A DNA stretch of 64,000 nt from CAVXTF01 sp963701375 (GCA_963701375.1 CAVOZT010000004.1:1302001-1366000); one strand, 5' to 3'. Counted from the stretch's first letter, positions 8,207 through 17,161 are shown. The notes: generated from the sequence alone by a model not told the origin. Translations and numbers: made by a program.

Positions 8207-9271
8207 CAGCCGCGATGCGATGTAGTCGAGCGCCGGGTTCGAACGCGCGAGCCAAGCTGCACCAGAACCACCCCGACCGAGCAGCACCGACATGCGCACG
8301 AGGATTGCTGCCGTGCAGACGGCTGCGAAGATCTCGAACCACCTGAGATCCTTTACGGACCGCCCGAGACGTTCCTCGTAGAGGTCTAGCTGCCATCGAC
8401 GGTCGACGAATCCGGGCAGGTCCTGTCCGCATCTTGCGACTGTCATGTCGTGCAGGCAGAAGAGCCATCCGAGATCGAGCTCTGCGGGGCCGAATGCTGC
8501 AAGTTCGAAGTCCAGAACCGCCGCGGTCGAGCCGTCATCGGCGAACACGGCGTTCGCGAGCTGAGCATCGCCCCAGAGAAGCGAAGAGGCAGGCTCCTCT
8601 GCCGGATGGTTTGCCTTGCACCAGCCGAACGCGTCGTGAAGCTCGTCTGGCGCCACGCCGCCCGCGTCGGCCCACTCGAAGTACCGAGACCAGCGTTCGA
8701 GTGCCCCGACCACGCCCCCCGCAAAGCCCATGTTCAATTCGGTGATATCGCCCGCACTCGGCGTGCAGCGATGGATCTCCGCAACCACGCCGAGAAAGCT
8801 CTTCATCAGCCGGGTCTGGATCTCATCTGGTGCATCGTGAAGCCAACCGATGCTCAGGTAGGGGGCACTCGAATCGATGAGCCGTCCCTCGACTCTCCCG
8901 GTCACGAGAAACGGTCTGCCGAGCACTGAATGATCCTCTTCCAGCCCGATGACCGGCGCGACGGGAACGCCTGCTTGACCAAGAAGTGTCTGGACCCTCA
9001 GCTCGCGGTCGAGCGCGCTCGCCGGGAACACACCTTCTCCGTCAGCGGGGGGAATTCGCACGACCAGGTTGTGAACCTGGTCACTCGAGCCGTCGCTTCT
9101 ACGTGCCTCGACGAGCAGAGTTCCGCCCGAGAGCCCGGATCCGGGTTTCTTGAGTGGGCCCAGGCGGACCGCTCCTGCCCCTGGAAGGCGGTCGCGAAGC
9201 CAGGTAGCAAGACCGTCGGCGATCGCTCCAGGATCCGGGTCCCTGTCGTCCGGCGCTCCCGACGGCGTCAC
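8195..9271 (-). CDS. Phosphotransferase family protein (APH/ACAD10-type kinase fold)
   Basis: 358 residues from GTG 9271, chosen because the divergent nitroreductase starts at 9292; the longer frame to 9634 would run through it. The C-terminal kinase lobe shows the Brenner-type catalytic loop 'LLWGDAQLANAVF' (usual form HGDxxxxN, here WGD) and the metal-binding 'VLDFELAAFGPAELDLGW'. 'PGSGLSGGTLLVEA' is the N-lobe glycine-rich loop. Such proteins phosphorylate small molecules or hydroxyacyl-CoAs (ACAD10/11-like) rather than antibiotics. The catalytic Asp residues are present, so it should be active. Confidence 0.85.
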   Translation of the reverse strand: MTPSGAPDDRDPDPGAIADGLATWLRDRLPGAGAVRLGPLKKPGSGLSGGTLLVEARRSDGSSDQVHNLVVRIPPADGEGVFPASALDRELRVQTLLGQAGVPVAPVIGLEEDHSVLGRPFLVTGRVEGRLIDSSAPYLSIGWLHDAPDEIQTRLMKSFLGVVAEIHRCTPSAGDITELNMGFAGGVVGALERWSRYFEWADAGGVAPDELHDAFGWCKANHPAEEPASSLLWGDAQLANAVFADDGSTAAVLDFELAAFGPAELDLGWLFCLHDMTVARCGQDLPGFVDRRWQLDLYEERLGRSVKDLRWFEIFAAVCTAAILVRMSVLLGRGGSGAAWLARSNPALDYIASRLSDE

Positions 9272-9291
9272 AGGACGGGTACCGTGCGCGT

Positions 9292-9979
9292 ATGGATCTG
9301 GTCGACGCACTCCGCACGACAGGCGCCGTTCGCGAGTTCCGTGATGAGCCCGTACCCGACGAGGTGCTCGAGCGCGGTACTCGACAACGCACGCTTCGCT
9401 CCGAGCGGAGGCAACAGACAGGGTTGGCGGGTCGTCGTCGTGCGCGACCGGGCCGCGAGAGAGCAGTTGCGAGACCTCTACCTCGAGGGCTGGTACGAGT
9501 ACCTTGCTATGGGCGCCGCGGGTCTGGTTCCTTGGGCGCCGGTGACAGACCGCGAAGCCGAGACAGCGGCCCGCGCGAAGGCGCCCGAATTCGCCGCTGC
9601 CGCGGCGGCTGGTCGCGGTGGATTCGCCGAGCACTTAGACGAGGTCCCGGTCCTGATGCTCGTCGTGGCTGACCTTCGAGCGCTCGCCGCGGTGGACCGC
9701 GATCTCGATCGTTACACGCTCGTCGGCGGCGCTTCGATCTATCCGTTCTGCTGGAGCGTCTTGCTCGCAGCGCGCGATGAAGGTCTTGGCGGTGTGATGA
9801 CCACGATGGTCGTCAAGTGCGAGGACGACGTGCGTGAGCTGTTCGGACTTCCCGCCGAGGTGGTCGTGGCCGGTCTCGTAGCGTTGGGTTTCCCGGAGCA
9901 TCAGCCGCGTCGTCTCAAGCGTAGGCAAGTTTCAGACTTCACGACTGTCGATCGCTACGACGGGCCGGCATTCGGCTGA
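9292..9979 (+). pseudogene. Nitroreductase-family protein, interrupted by a one-base frameshift
   Basis: The N-terminus 'MDLVDALRTTGAVREFRDEP' (ATG 9292) and the rest ('VLDNARFAPSGGNRQGWRVV' to 'TTVDRYDGPAFG') lie in different frames. Removing one G at 9376/9377 joins them as 'VPDEVLERVLDNARFAPSGG', exactly what the FMN-dependent nitroreductase family expects. The corrected protein is about 228 residues, with the FMN-binding 'APSGGNRQ' loop and 'GLGGVMTTMVV' region. -10-like TACCGT (9280-9285) sits 6 bases before the ATG, indicating a leaderless mRNA. Either a real inactivating mutation or an assembly base error. Confidence 0.85.
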
Positions 9980-9994
9980 CGCCCGCTCCGGCGG

Positions 9995-10783
9995 TCAGAG
10001 ATCGGGCAGTCCAAGGTCTATCTGATAACCCTGGGCGCCCCCGTCGACGTGAAGCACCGTGCCCGTTACGTAGCTTCCCGACGGCGCAGCGAGGAACACG
10101 ACCGCCGCAGCGATCTCTTCGGGCTCCCCTGGTCGCCTGAGAGAAGTGAGGCTCTCGATGCGCGAACGTGCGGCTTCGTCTTGGATCACCAAGTCGACCG
10201 AACTCGTCGCAACCGTTCCCACACCGATCGCGTTGACGCGGATCCTCGGGCCGAGCTCGGCTGCCGCCGAGCGGGTGTAGTGAGACAGAGCGGCTTTTGC
10301 CGTCGCGTAAGCGACCATTCCCCTCGCGCCGACGTTCGCCGCGAACGACGAGATGTTCACTATCGAACCGCCATCGCCTGTCAACATGATCGGGACGCCT
10401 GCGCGCACGAGCGCATGCGCTGTCGCGACATTGAACCGGAACGCTCGCTCGAGGTGGCCAGGGGTCACATCGAGAAGCGGGCGTGGCATCCACCCGCCGA
10501 GGTTGTTCACGATCACGTCGAGCCTTCCGAAGCGCTCGAGGGCGACCTGAGCAAGGCTTGCCGCAGCCGCCGGATCTGACAAGTCGAGCGCGACCGTCTC
10601 AGCTCTGCGACCCGCCTGCACGACTCGTTGAGCCACCGATTCGAGGTCTTCAGGTGTCCTTGCCGCGATGACGACGTCGGCTCCGGCCTCCGCCAGAGCA
10701 ACAGCGGTAGCCGCACCGATCCCTTTGCCGGCAGCGGTCACGACCGCAGCCCGGTCCGTCAGGCGGAAGCGGTCAAGGATCAA
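9995..10783 (-). CDS. SDR-family oxidoreductase
   Basis: 262 residues. Classical short-chain dehydrogenase: the cofactor loop is 'VTAAGKGIGAAT' (TGxxxGxG variant), 'NNLGG' stands in place of NNAG, the catalytic Ser is in 'IVNISSFAA', YxxxK is 'YATAK', and the C-terminus 'VTGTVLHVDGGAQGY' is canonical. The best in-frame start is TTG 10783, 13 bases after the STAS gene stop, so it is probably read from the same transcript as rsbW-sigF-STAS. The closest functional flavour is 3-oxoacyl-ACP reductase or 7-alpha-hydroxysteroid dehydrogenase; the substrate is unknown. Confidence 0.88.
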   Translation of the reverse strand: MILDRFRLTDRAAVVTAAGKGIGAATAVALAEAGADVVIAARTPEDLESVAQRVVQAGRRAETVALDLSDPAAAASLAQVALERFGRLDVIVNNLGGWMPRPLLDVTPGHLERAFRFNVATAHALVRAGVPIMLTGDGGSIVNISSFAANVGARGMVAYATAKAALSHYTRSAAAELGPRIRVNAIGVGTVATSSVDLVIQDEAARSRIESLTSLRRPGEPEEIAAAVVFLAAPSGSYVTGTVLHVDGGAQGYQIDLGLPDL

Positions 10784-10796
10784 GTTCGGAGAGCCT

Positions 10797-11141
10797 TCAG
10801 GTCGCGATCGCGTCGTCCACCGAGTCGTGGACCTGGAAGACGTCGTTCAGTCCGGTGATCTCGAGCACCTTCAACACGTTCGGTTGTGCTGTTACCAAGA
10901 CCAAGTCGCCCTCAGCGCTGCGGCACCGTTTAAGGCCCGTGATCAGAACGCCCAGACCCGTGGAGTCGAGAAATGTCACCGCCGACAGGTCGAGCACGAT
11001 CGAAGGGAAGCCGTCGCGCAGGACCTCGACCAGTCGCTCTTGGAGCAGCGGGGACGTGTAGACGTCGATCTCTCCAGCGACGGCCACGACTGCGGTGGAG
11101 TCCACCTTGCGCACCGTGACGTCGAGCTCTGCACCTGTCAT
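10797..11141 (-). CDS. STAS-domain anti-anti-sigma factor (RsbV/SpoIIAA-like)
   Basis: 114 residues from ATG 11141, with GGAGGAG about 5 bases upstream. The whole protein is one STAS domain. The phosphorylatable serine is in 'FLDSTGLGVLITGL', the signature that RsbW-type kinases modify. When unphosphorylated it should bind the RsbW-like kinase encoded at 12033-12437 and release SigF. It lies downstream of sigF instead of the more usual upstream position, separated by 145 bases. Confidence 0.92.
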   Translation of the reverse strand: MTGAELDVTVRKVDSTAVVAVAGEIDVYTSPLLQERLVEVLRDGFPSIVLDLSAVTFLDSTGLGVLITGLKRCRSAEGDLVLVTAQPNVLKVLEITGLNDVFQVHDSVDDAIAT

Positions 11142-11286
11142 GGGCTCCTCCGGTGGGGTGCCTGATCCCTCGCGCCCACCATAGTTGGGCACGATAGTTG
11201 TGTAATTGCCCCCGCCACCCTCAACCCGGTGCAGCGGACGGTCCGAGCGCCGGCGAGCCATGTCAGGTTCGACGGCCGGAGAACGA

Positions 11287-12033
11287 TCAGTTCCGCGATC
11301 CGTTGTACGAGGCGCGAAGCGCCATGAGACTCCGGCTGAGCAGCCGCGAGACGTGCATCTGGCTGATCCCGATGTGATCTGCGATCTCCGACTGGGTGAG
11401 GCCCTCCACGAACCGAAGCGTCAGGATCAGGCGCTCGCGAGGGGGGAGCTTCGCCAGGTGGGGGGACAGGGCGGCGCGGTGCTCTGCGTCGGAGAACGCC
11501 GTGTCGTCGGTTCCCAGTCGGCTTCCGAGGGACTCGCCGTCGGGTCCTGGCGCATCGAGAGAGGCAGAACGGTATCCCTGGCCAGCTTCTAGAGCTTCGA
11601 TCACTTCGTCCTCGGTCGCACCTGTCGCCTGGGCGAGCTCCTTGATCCCCGGAGACCGGCCGTTCTCTTGGGACAACACCGAGATCGCCTGTCCGATGTG
11701 CAGGTAGAGCTCCTGGATTCGGCGTGGAGCTCGGACGGCCCAGCCTCTGTCGCGGAAGTGCCGCTTCAGCTCGCCGATGATCGTCCGTGTCGCAAAGGTC
11801 GTGAACTCGACCCCTCGTTCCGGGTCGAAGCGGTCGACGGCCTTTACGAGAGCGAGCGAGCTCACCTGTACGAGGTCGTCGTAGGCCTCGCCGCGATGAG
11901 TGAACCGGCGCGCCAGGTGCTCCGCCAGTCCGAGATGGGCCTCGATCAGCTTTCCGCGCAGACTGTTGTCGCGGGTCGTCGCGAACCGCGCAAAGTCGTC
12001 CCGCACGGACACCCGCCGCGCGCTTGCGTCCAT
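11287..12033 (-). CDS. sigF: RNA polymerase sigma factor, SigB/SigF/SigG family
   Basis: 248 residues from ATG 12033, which overlaps the rsbW stop as TGATG; an alternative ATG at 12069 would add 12 residues. Region 2 is clear ('GLAEHLARRFTHRGEAYDDL', 'RFDPERGVEFTTFATRTI'), region 3 follows ('GRSPGIKELAQATGATEDEV'), and region 4 has the helix-turn-helix 'EGLTQSEIADHIGISQMHVS'. It should direct general-stress or stationary-phase transcription, held inactive by the RsbW-like kinase and released by the STAS protein. All three genes read in the same direction. Confidence 0.93.
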   Translation of the reverse strand: MDASARRVSVRDDFARFATTRDNSLRGKLIEAHLGLAEHLARRFTHRGEAYDDLVQVSSLALVKAVDRFDPERGVEFTTFATRTIIGELKRHFRDRGWAVRAPRRIQELYLHIGQAISVLSQENGRSPGIKELAQATGATEDEVIEALEAGQGYRSASLDAPGPDGESLGSRLGTDDTAFSDAEHRAALSPHLAKLPPRERLILTLRFVEGLTQSEIADHIGISQMHVSRLLSRSLMALRASYNGSRN

Positions 12034-12437
12034 CAGCCGTCCGCCCTTTCGTGGCGTTTCTTGAACCATGCGCGCTCTCCGCCGTCAACCTCGTCGCGGC
12101 CGTGCTCGTCGACGAGCGCATCGAGAATCCGCTCGGACAGGTCGGTCGGTAGGGCGCCGACGTTGTCGGACGTTCCGTCCGAGGACGCGCTCGGATCGGA
12201 CGGCTTGAAGGTGCAGGAGACCTCCATTCCCGAAGGGCCCCAGTCGTATCGCAGCTCGAGTCGTCCGTCGCGCCGATCGCCGACAGCCGACAAGCACAGC
12301 TCGTCGATGGCGAGACGCAGGTCTTCTATGTCGTCGACAGGCATCTCAGCGCGCGCCGCCACGGCTCCGACTGTCATGCGGGCCAGGACCAGCAGGTCGG
12401 GGCGCGCGGGCAGCTCCAGCTCGACGTGGTCGGTCAC
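12033..12437 (-). CDS. RsbW-like anti-sigma factor / serine protein kinase
   Basis: 134 residues from GTG 12437, preferred because AAGGAGG lies 8 bases upstream; ATG 12476 is the alternative. The GHKL ATPase fold is recognisable by the N-box 'DIEDLRLAIDELC'. The later glycine-rich lid is poorly conserved and the region 'SDPSASSDGTSDNVGALPTD' looks like a low-complexity insertion, so kinase activity is less certain than sigma binding. The TGATG junction with sigF implies translational coupling and stoichiometric production. Confidence 0.85.
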   Translation of the reverse strand: MTDHVELELPARPDLLVLARMTVGAVAARAEMPVDDIEDLRLAIDELCLSAVGDRRDGRLELRYDWGPSGMEVSCTFKPSDPSASSDGTSDNVGALPTDLSERILDALVDEHGRDEVDGGERAWFKKRHERADG

Positions 12438-12523
12438 GACGGTGTCCTCCTTGAGAGCGCGGTCAGGGCCTGTCATCCACACATCGTCGCACGGAAGGCC
12501 CGGCTGTGGCTCAGGAGGCTCAA

Positions 12524-13916
12524 CTACGTCGCCGGGCTCACCGAGCTCATGTTGAACCCGTCGACTCGGATCGGAGGCATCGCCGCTCGGTTGAAGTACT
12601 CGTTCCACTCTCGCGACAGAGCCCGGGCCGTCCGGCCCACCTCGACCGACTTGGCGAGCAGGTCGAGCGGGCTCTCGTTGAACCGGAAGTTGTTGACCGC
12701 GCCCACGATCTCGCCGTGTTCCACCAGGTAGACGCCGTCACGGGTGAGACCGGTCAAAAGCAGCGTCGAAGGGTCGACCTCGCGTATGTACCAGAGGCAG
12801 GTGAGGAGCAACGCTCTTTCGGTGCTCTCGATCATCGATTCGAGCGAAGCCGTGGCTCCCGGGACCTCGAGCACCAGGTTGTCGATGGGCGGCGCAGCGA
12901 CCGTTCCGGATCTCTTCGCGCCGGCACGGTGGTACCGAAGGCGCTCGAGTTTTCCTCCTCTGACCCAGTGGGTCGGCTCGAGCACCATTCCGTTGTCGAA
13001 TACCGATACATCCGACCGCGAGGCCGTCGTGGCCAGGAACGGCTCGCACTCGAGACCCGGCTCGAGCGGGTCGCTTCTCAGGTCGAAGGCGACCTCGCTC
13101 AGTGTCTCACCGACCCGCGTCCCGCCCCCTGGCGCGGGAAAACACGCTCTGGCCTTCTTCTGCCTCACGCCCCGAGGTGGCTTCTCCGAGCATCAGCACC
13201 AGGTCCGCCACGGCGTCTGGTGGGAGGAGAACCTGATAGTGCCCGGCAGGAAGGTCGACATGGCGTTCGGCCCACCCGAGGCGGCTCACCAGTCTTCGTT
13301 CAACTTCGGCAACGTCCACGACGCTCAGATCGGGCGTCCCGATCCCTACCCACGCCGATCGGCCACCCGACGTGTCGCGAGCCACGAATTCGGCCTTGCC
13401 CGTGGGCTGGACGTGACGCAGTCGCGTCCCCGTCGAGCTCCCGAGGTAGGTGCTGGTCACCGAGTGCTCGGCGAAACCGGCGAGAATCCGCCCCGACGTA
13501 CGGGCTCGCTCGAACGCCCCGCCTAGCCCCGAAAGCACTCCGCCGAGCACCGCCGGCTCGTTTCGGACGGGAGGCTCCTCGAAGTCCGACGACACCTGGC
13601 CTGCGATCAGCGGCGCCGCATTCTCAGCCGGTGGGGCTTTGGAAGCGTCCTCCTCTGCGGCGGCCAGCAGATCCTCGACCTCGACCGCTCCGCTCTGACT
13701 CGATATGCCCACCGAAATGCCCTCTTGGCGCTCGGAAAAGCGCATCACGGTGACCCGCCTGTGGATTCGAACGCCGTTGGTGGTGACGGTGTTGACGGCG
13801 AATCGGAGATCTGCCTCGCTCGTGTCCTCGACGATGACCACACAACCCCCGGGGCCCGAACTCGAAAGAGTTCTCTCGACTACCAGGTGGGGCGGCTCGA
13901 GACGGCCGGGACTCAT
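12524..13916 (-). pseudogene. TldE/PmbA-like metalloprotease subunit, interrupted by a one-base frameshift
   Basis: The N-terminal part (ATG 13916 to about 13130) and C-terminal part (to 12524) are in different frames. They join if one C is removed from the CCCCC run at 13125-13129 (a G run on the coding strand), giving 'SVFSRARGGTRVGETL'. The product would be about 460 residues, normal for TldE/PmbA, ending with 'VNNFRFNESPLDLL' and 'VGRTARALSREWNEYFNRAA'. TldE lacks the zinc motif and forms a heterodimer with TldD. The ATG overlaps the tldD stop by 4 bases (ATGA). The homopolymer position makes a sequencing error the simplest explanation. Confidence 0.87.
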
Positions 13917-15424
13917 CGGCCCGACTCCGCACGAGTGTTGAGCACGCTTATCTGCCGGAACCTCACCGATGGGCAGCCGTGACTGACGGGCGCCACCTGG
14001 CCGGGTTGGCCCTTTCCGCAGTTGAAGGCGCCTCCGAGCACGTACGTGGACTTTCCTCCCACTGCGTCCATCGAGCCCCAGAAATCAGTAGTTCTCGCCT
14101 GGTAAGCGACATCCTTCACCTGACCCTTCAGACGTCCTTTCTCGATGAGGAAGAACCTTTGTCCCGTGAATTGGAAGTTCTGCCTCTGCATGTCGATCGA
14201 CCAGCTCTTGTCGCCGACTATGTAGATGCCTCGCTCCGTCGCAGAGATCAGATCGGCCGTCGTCGGCCCGTCGGACTCGGCCGGCAACAGCGACACGTTC
14301 GCCATGCGCTGAATCGGCACATGGAACGGCGAGTCGGCGAACGCGCATGCGTTCGATCTGCCGAGTCCGTTGGATGCCGCCATTCGGCGGTCGAGCTGAT
14401 AACCGACGAGGACTCCGTTGCGGATGATGTCGAACTCCTGCGCCGGTACTCCTTCGTCGTCGTATCCCACGGTCGCCAAGCCGTGAGGCGTTGTGCGGTC
14501 CCCCTTGACGTTCATGATCTCGGACCCGTATTCGAGCGTCCCGAGCTTGTCGAAGGTGGCGAAGGACGTGCCGGCGTATGCGGCCTCGTAGCCAAGAGCG
14601 CGGTCGAGCTCTGTTGCATGGCCGATCGACTCGTGGATCGTGAGAAACAGGTTCGACGGGTCGATAACGAGGTCATAGAGGCCAGGATCGACCGAGGGTG
14701 CGGCGACCTTTGCCGCGAGGAGTTCCGGAAGTTCGGCGAGCTCCGAGTCCGGGTTCCATCCGCCGCGTCCTTCCACATATTCCCAACCCCTTCCAACGGG
14801 CGGGGCGATAGTCCTCATGGTCTCGAACTCGCCAGTAGTGCTGTTGACTGCTAGTGCTTCGAGGGCTGGCTGGACTCTCACCCGGCGTTGGGTGGCGACG
14901 GTTCCCGACAGGTCCGCGTAATGCTTGTCCTCTGCTACTGCGAGCACATAGGTCATGACGTGATCCACCCCCGGGGCTCCGAGGACTCTGTTGCTCCATG
15001 TCTCGAGAAGCGCGACCTTGCCGCGAAGCTCGATTGTCGTGGGATCGGTCTCGTATTCCGATATCCATTGCACCTCGCCGACACCGTTCTCACCGGCGAG
15101 CTCGACGCGCTCGGTCGCCGCGACTGAAACCGCGATCGCCAGCGCGGTCGCCTCCTCTGCAAGTTCCGCTGCTGCTTGCGGGTGGAGCTCTGCGGTTGCG
15201 GCGAAGCCGATTACCCCGTCGTGAACGACGCGGATCCCCATGCCGAGCTCGACATCGTCAGCTGTGGTTTCGACCTTTGAGTCGCGCAGTGAAACCGCTT
15301 GCGAATGGATCCGCTCCACACGCACCTCTGCATGGCTGCATCCGAGTGCCGAGGCGCGCTCGAGTGCCGCCGAACGCACGGGCTCGAGCGGTAGAGCCAG
15401 GAACTCCGGGTCGAAGCGGCTCAT
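13913..15424 (-). CDS. tldD: TldD metalloprotease subunit
   Basis: 503 residues. The zinc motif HExxxH is intact as 'HESIGHATELDRALGYEAAY', and 'GTLEYGSEIMNVKGDRT' and 'GVPAQEFDIIRNGVLVGY' are family hallmarks; further ligands lie near the C-terminal 'GGAFNCGKGQPGQVAPVSHG'. TldD/TldE is a processive peptidase that trims unfolded or leader peptides (microcin B17 and CcdA in E. coli). It overlaps the cupin gene upstream and the tldE gene downstream by 4 bases each, so the three form a tight operon. No RiPP precursor or modification enzyme is visible nearby. Confidence 0.94.
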   Translation of the reverse strand: MSRFDPEFLALPLEPVRSAALERASALGCSHAEVRVERIHSQAVSLRDSKVETTADDVELGMGIRVVHDGVIGFAATAELHPQAAAELAEEATALAIAVSVAATERVELAGENGVGEVQWISEYETDPTTIELRGKVALLETWSNRVLGAPGVDHVMTYVLAVAEDKHYADLSGTVATQRRVRVQPALEALAVNSTTGEFETMRTIAPPVGRGWEYVEGRGGWNPDSELAELPELLAAKVAAPSVDPGLYDLVIDPSNLFLTIHESIGHATELDRALGYEAAYAGTSFATFDKLGTLEYGSEIMNVKGDRTTPHGLATVGYDDEGVPAQEFDIIRNGVLVGYQLDRRMAASNGLGRSNACAFADSPFHVPIQRMANVSLLPAESDGPTTADLISATERGIYIVGDKSWSIDMQRQNFQFTGQRFFLIEKGRLKGQVKDVAYQARTTDFWGSMDAVGGKSTYVLGGAFNCGKGQPGQVAPVSHGCPSVRFRQISVLNTRAESGR

Positions 15425-15780
15425 CCGACCGGGGCCATCCGGCCGTAGTCGTCGTCCAACCTGACGATGTCATCCTCTTCGAAGGACTCGCCGTGTTGGA
15501 CTTCGATCAGCACCAGATCAGAAGGTCCGGTGCACGCGACGCGATGCGGCGTCTCGACCGGCACGTCGACGCACGAGCCCGGGCCTATCGGCATGTCGAC
15601 TCCGTCGATTGTCGCAGTTCCCGCTCCGCTCACGACGAACCAGTGTTCCGACCGGTGGGCGTGGATCTGGTAGCTGAGCCGGCAGCCCGACGACACGGTG
15701 AGCCGTTTCACCTTGTGGTCAGGTGCATCCGCGAGCACACTGAATTCACCCCATGGACGTCTTTCGGGAGGGTCGCTCAT
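15421..15780 (-). CDS. Cupin-domain protein (mannose-6-phosphate isomerase C-terminal type)
   Basis: 119 residues from ATG 15780. This is a single cupin barrel: 'RPWGEFSVLADAPDHKVKRL', 'IHAHRSEHWFVVSGAGTATI' (metal-binding H-x-H-x3-E motif) and 'DVPVETPHRVACTGPSDLVL'. The family occurs as type II mannose-6-phosphate isomerase / GDP-mannose pyrophosphorylase C-terminal domains and as stand-alone proteins. Its stop overlaps the tldD start (ATGA), so it heads the cupin-tldD-tldE operon. Whether it acts on sugar phosphates or has a separate role is not clear. Confidence 0.85.
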   Translation of the reverse strand: MSDPPERRPWGEFSVLADAPDHKVKRLTVSSGCRLSYQIHAHRSEHWFVVSGAGTATIDGVDMPIGPGSCVDVPVETPHRVACTGPSDLVLIEVQHGESFEEDDIVRLDDDYGRMAPVG

Positions 15781-15859
15781 GATCCCATCATGGTCGCTCG
15801 ACGGAAGCTGCATCTCGTCGGCACCTGAGTAGGTCGCACTCCGAGAACCGAACAGCGAG

Positions 15860-16438
15860 ATGATCGAGGGTGTGAACTCGCGCGACGACCTGACCGGGAG
15901 CCTGCTCGTCGCCTCACCGCGCCTTGTCGATCCGAGCTTCAGTCGAACGGTCGTCTTTGTGCTTGACCACGAGCCCGCCGGGGCCCTGGGCCTTGTGCTC
16001 AATCGGCCGACGGGTGTTCCGGTGGACGAGATCCTCGCCAAGTGGCACGACCAGGCGACCAAGGCGGGGCCCGCGGTGATCTTCTCAGGAGGCCCGGTGT
16101 CACCGGGAGCTGTGATCGGCCTCGTGAAGAAGCCTCCGGCAGGAGCGCCGGCCGGATGGCACGCAGTGATCGGCGAGATCGGAACCGTGGACCTGTCCGT
16201 CGCTCCCGAGGACCAACCCGAGCAACTTGGAGGCGCCCGACTCTTCTCCGGGTACGCCGGTTGGTCGGCGCGCCAACTAGAAGAGGAGCTGGGGGAGGGG
16301 GCGTGGCTTTGCCTCGACGCACTCGAGGGAGATCTGCTGACAGACGAACCAGAGCGGCTGTGGCACGACGTGCTCCGGCGCCAGGGCGGGAAGATCGGGC
16401 TGCTCGCGACCTACCCGCCCCATCCGTACTTGAACTGA
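15860..16438 (+). CDS. YqgE/AlgH family protein (UPF0301)
   Basis: 192 residues covering the family's usual length. 'LTGSLLVASPRLVDPSFSRT' with 'VVFVLDHEPAGALGLVLNRP' is the signature N-terminus, and 'FSGGPVSPGAVIGL', 'LFSGYAGWSARQLEEEL' and 'GAWLCLDA' complete it. The family is widespread and structurally known but has no firmly assigned biochemical function. Start ATG 15860 gives the expected N-terminus. It is divergent from the cupin operon, 79 bases away. Confidence 0.93.
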   Translation: MIEGVNSRDDLTGSLLVASPRLVDPSFSRTVVFVLDHEPAGALGLVLNRPTGVPVDEILAKWHDQATKAGPAVIFSGGPVSPGAVIGLVKKPPAGAPAGWHAVIGEIGTVDLSVAPEDQPEQLGGARLFSGYAGWSARQLEEELGEGAWLCLDALEGDLLTDEPERLWHDVLRRQGGKIGLLATYPPHPYLN

Positions 16439-16526
16439 CCGATTTCTCCTGCGGCGAGGCCAAAGGATTCGTCCGGTCGCCAAGTTTCGAAGCAGCCGCG
16501 AGTCTTGGGGCGCTTCCGGGCACCTG

Positions 16527-16532
16527 TAACAT
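16527..16532 (+). promoter_or_regulatory. -10 element (TAACAT) for leaderless transcription of the fused toxin-antitoxin gene
   Basis: TAACAT ends 8 bases before ATG 16541 and no Shine-Dalgarno site is present. A possible -35, TTGGGG, lies at 16505-16510, giving a 16-base spacer. A transcript starting at the ATG would be leaderless. Confidence 0.5.
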
Positions 16533-16540
16533 CGACTGCG

Positions 16541-17098
16541 ATGGGTGCGCGTCACATCTCGGTGCGTGAGGCTCAGACAACGCTGCCCGAGCTTGCCAAA
16601 CAGCTGTCCACGACGCGACAGCAAGTGGTCGTCGAGGTACCCGAGACAAGGGGCTTGGCATTGTTGTCGGTCGAGCACCTCTTCGCTCTCGAGGAGACCC
16701 TCGAGCTCATGTGCGACACGGAACGGCTTGAAAGGATCAAGGCCGGGGAGCAAGCGCTCGCGTCGGGCAACTTCTTGAGCCAAGGCGAGTTCGAGCAGCA
16801 AATGGGCATCTCGACGCGCACCATGCCAACTCGTTGGCGTTTGGTCGTCTCGGGACCTGCTCGCCGCGCGATCTTGGGACTGCCGGCAGAGACAAGCCGT
16901 CCGCGGGTCATCGACTTCGTCACCGGAGATCTCCTCGAGAGCCCCGCCACCGTCGGCATCGAGCTCGAAGGGCAGCTCTCCAGGAGGTACGTGGCTTCCG
17001 TGGCCGACCAGCGGGTCGTGTACAGGCTCGACCCGACCAACCGCGCCGTAAGGGTCGTCGACGTTCAGCGCGGCCAGCGGGTCTTCGTGTCCCGATAG
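16541..17098 (+). CDS. Fused type II antitoxin-toxin protein (Phd/YefM domain joined to RelE/ParE domain)
   Basis: 185 residues. Residues 1-85 match Phd/YefM antitoxins: 'ISVREAQTTLPELAKQL', 'LALLSVEHLFALEETLELMC'. After a 10-residue linker, residues 98-185 match RelE/ParE toxins: 'RWRLVVSGPARRAILGLP', 'VIDFVTGDLLESPATVG', 'DQRVVYRLDPTNRAVRVVDV'. These are normally two genes with overlapping ends. Here they form one frame with no stop and no credible ribosome site before the internal ATG 16824. The fusion may keep the toxin permanently neutralised, or the protein may be processed. The alternative is that an indel merged two overlapping genes, but the linker reads cleanly. Confidence 0.8.
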   Translation: MGARHISVREAQTTLPELAKQLSTTRQQVVVEVPETRGLALLSVEHLFALEETLELMCDTERLERIKAGEQALASGNFLSQGEFEQQMGISTRTMPTRWRLVVSGPARRAILGLPAETSRPRVIDFVTGDLLESPATVGIELEGQLSRRYVASVADQRVVYRLDPTNRAVRVVDVQRGQRVFVSR

Positions 17099-17161
17099 CA
17101 GCGTGGATCGGCGCGAGAGGGTCGAGCACAACCTCTTACCGCGACGGGCACCGATACTCCG

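Noticed and set aside
8930..9376. Upstream part of the open frame that carries the nitroreductase C-terminus
   Set aside because: It is antisense to the phosphotransferase gene; the true N-terminus is in the adjacent frame from 9292.
13979..14854. Open frame of 291 codons on the plus strand
   Set aside because: It is antisense to tldD, which has clear family motifs throughout; high GC creates long open antisense frames.
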